NCBI GenBank assembly: GCA_001782515.1
Contig: MFOV01000023.1
Span: forward strand, 295-15,446
From: Candidatus Levybacteria bacterium RIFCSPLOWO2_01_FULL_39_10
GTDB taxonomy: Bacteria > Patescibacteriota > Microgenomatia > Levybacterales > UBA12049
Direction of reading: 5' to 3'
DNA: 15,152 bases
Positions 13,638 through 15,152 of this stretch are shown piece by piece. Within the stretch, counting starts at the first letter, position 1. Each line of letters starts with the position of its first letter. The notes under the pieces are model-generated. The model made no database searches. It worked only from the letters and a program-made list of their open reading frames with translations, and was not told where the DNA came from. A program made the translations under genes and the position numbers.

Positions 13638-15152
13638 ATGAAAGGATTTGAGAAGATTGAGCTAGTCTCGCCTTCTCCTAACCCAAGCTCTTCCGTTACT
13701 GATCAATCTCCAGAAATTACTCAGCCAGACAGATCAAGACGGGGAGCAAAACTTGGATTAGGAAAATTAGAAAACATCAAGAATAAGAAAATTCTGAGTG
13801 TTTTATTGGCAATTCTTATTATTTTCCTCCTTCTTATTGCAGTCCCGTCCCTTCTTGTTTACTCATCTGCCAAAAAAACTTATGCTCAGGTAAATACAAC
13901 TGTTGTTGCTCTTAAAAATCAGGACATTGCACTGGTTGAGAAAGAGCTTAAAAACACCAGGGAGGCTCTTTCGGACACCCAGAGTAAGATGAGACTCCTT
14001 TTTATTGTCAGATTTATTCCCGGACCAAATATTTACTATAACGATGCAAAGCATCTTATTAATGCAGGATTTCATGGTCTTGATGCAGCAGATGTATTTG
14101 TTGCATCCGTTGAACCATATGCAGACGTACTAGGACTCAAAGGAGAGGGGACTTTTACAGGAGGAACAGCTGAGCAGAGGATTCAGACTGCTGTTGCAAC
14201 AATGGGAAAAGTTACGCCAAAAATAGATGAGATTGCGGATTCTCTGAAATTAGCTAAGGTGGAAATTGATGAGGTAAACCCAGATCATTATCCTGCCTTT
14301 ATCCTGGGAGGTAAGGTAAAAAACGGAGTTGTAAAAATGAGAACGCTAGCAGATGAGGGAACCACCTTTATTGATGATGCTAGACCTCTTATAAAAGTAC
14401 TCCCCGAGCTTTTGGGTGAGAAAGAACCCAAAAAATACCTTGTGATTTTCCAAAACGACAAAGAGCTTAGGCCTACCGGCGGATTTATAACTGCATATGC
14501 TGTTTTTACAGTGGACAAGGGTGTTATAACTGCTGACTCATCTGATGATATTTATAAACTGGATGATTCAATATCAGGAAAGGAGAAAGCGCCCCCTCCA
14601 ATTCTTAAATATCTTCCAAAAGTGCCGCTTTTTAATTTAAGAGACAGCAATCTTAACCCAGATTTTCAGGAGTCTATGGACGAGTTTAGGAAGCTTTATG
14701 ATAAGGCAGCCGGCGCACCTGATGTTGACGGAATAATTGCGCTTGACACTCACGCCCTTGTGTCGGTCATGAATGTTTTAGGAGATATTGAGGTGAACGG
14801 ACAAACCTATACGACAAAAACTGATGAACGCTGTGATTGCCCGCAGGTAATATACGAGCTTTTGGAATTTGCAGGAATCAGAGTGCAGTATGTAAGAGAG
14901 GATAGAAAAAGCATAATTGGAGATCTTATGCTTGCAATTATGAAAAAAGCACTTTCTTCATCCCCAGGTCAGTACTGGGGGCCATTGATCCAAACAGGAT
15001 TCTCAGAAATCGGGAAAAAACACGTTTTATTTAGCTTAGAGGATGAAAATGCCCAAAAAGGCTTGTCAGCTATTAATGCAACAGGGCAAATTAGGGACTT
15101 TGAAGGAGACTATTTCCATTTGAATGAGGCAAATTTCGGCGGAAGCAAATCC
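13638..15152 (+). CDS. DUF4012 membrane-anchored protein, 3'-truncated by window edge
   Basis: Five hundred and five codons are visible, with no stop before the window ends. Layout: a basic, Ser/Pro-rich cytoplasmic N-terminus (1-50), one membrane helix at about 52-75, an extracytoplasmic helical region with coiled-coil-like character (about 85-120), then the DUF4012 domain from about 265. Its signatures are YLVIFQNDKELRPTGGFI at 267-284, FNLRDSNLNPDF at 332-343 (the RDxNxxPDF motif) and VDGIIALDTHAL at 363-374. DUF4012 proteins are known from Patescibacteria and Actinobacteria, often beside surface-polysaccharide genes; the biochemical role is not established, and the QN-E-RPTGGF motif looks like a binding or catalytic site by inference. 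ATG 13638 is fixed by the promoter just upstream and by the lack of an earlier start. It has its own promoter, so it can be expressed apart from the glycan operon. Confidence 0.9.
   Translation, partial: MKGFEKIELVSPSPNPSSSVTDQSPEITQPDRSRRGAKLGLGKLENIKNKKILSVLLAILIIFLLLIAVPSLLVYSSAKKTYAQVNTTVVALKNQDIALVEKELKNTREALSDTQSKMRLLFIVRFIPGPNIYYNDAKHLINAGFHGLDAADVFVASVEPYADVLGLKGEGTFTGGTAEQRIQTAVATMGKVTPKIDEIADSLKLAKVEIDEVNPDHYPAFILGGKVKNGVVKMRTLADEGTTFIDDARPLIKVLPELLGEKEPKKYLVIFQNDKELRPTGGFITAYAVFTVDKGVITADSSDDIYKLDDSISGKEKAPPPILKYLPKVPLFNLRDSNLNPDFQESMDEFRKLYDKAAGAPDVDGIIALDTHALVSVMNVLGDIEVNGQTYTTKTDERCDCPQVIYELLEFAGIRVQYVREDRKSIIGDLMLAIMKKALSSSPGQYWGPLIQTGFSEIGKKHVLFSLEDENAQKGLSAINATGQIRDFEGDYFHLNEANFGGSKS

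Overview
The window is a dense, single-strand (+), AT-rich block of surface-glycan genes. It most resembles a Patescibacteria (Candidate Phyla Radiation, probably Microgenomates-like) genome. The basis for that is a DUF4012 membrane protein, a tiny standalone GIY-YIG nuclease, many glycosyltransferases packed with overlaps, few Shine-Dalgarno sequences, and low-complexity heptamer repeats sitting inside genes. TGA ends several genes (e.g. 1542, 7137, 8312, 9181, 13596), so the code is standard for TGA, which argues against Gracilibacteria/SR1-type recoding. The taxonomic placement is inference.

Layout. Block 1 (1-9181) reads GT4 glycosyltransferase (5' end cut off by the window), left-handed beta-helix O-acetyltransferase, GT2, a 1068-residue membrane protein fusing an O-antigen polymerase/ligase-like half to a GT-C-like half, a GT-C (PMT/ArnT-like) transferase, GT4 and GT2. 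Spacing is 61 nt or less and there are ATGA or longer overlaps, so it looks like one operon. It ends in tandem stops TGA TAG. A 172-nt gap (9182-9353) follows, with a 26-nt near-palindrome and a TATAAT box only 6 nt before an ATG. Block 2 (9354-13596) reads GT4, GT4 (WbaZ-like), GIY-YIG mini-gene, mannose-1-phosphate guanylyltransferase (ManC) and the initiating phosphoglycosyl transferase. Block 3 (from 13638, cut off by the window end) is a DUF4012 gene with its own TTGACA/TATCAT promoter.

How the genes fit together (inference from families). ManC makes GDP-mannose. The phosphoglycosyl transferase puts the first sugar-phosphate on undecaprenyl phosphate. The GT4 and GT2 enzymes extend the chain at the cytoplasmic face, and the acetyltransferase decorates it. 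The GT-C proteins add sugars from polyprenyl-phosphate donors outside the membrane, and the Wzy/WaaL-like domain polymerises or ligates the product. No flippase, chain-length regulator or ABC exporter is present, so part of the pathway lies elsewhere.

The most unusual content is not the enzymes but the small elements among them. (i) The GIY-YIG gene is bracketed by an exact 13-bp inverted repeat, like a minimal mobile cassette. (ii) A 75-bp insert inside the first glycosyltransferase can fold into a multi-stem structure and keeps the reading frame. (iii) Four degenerate heptanucleotide arrays occur in the first 6.3 kb, three of them inside coding sequence. No rRNA, tRNA, CRISPR array or convincing intrinsic terminator was seen, and no gene-free stretch exceeds 300 bases.
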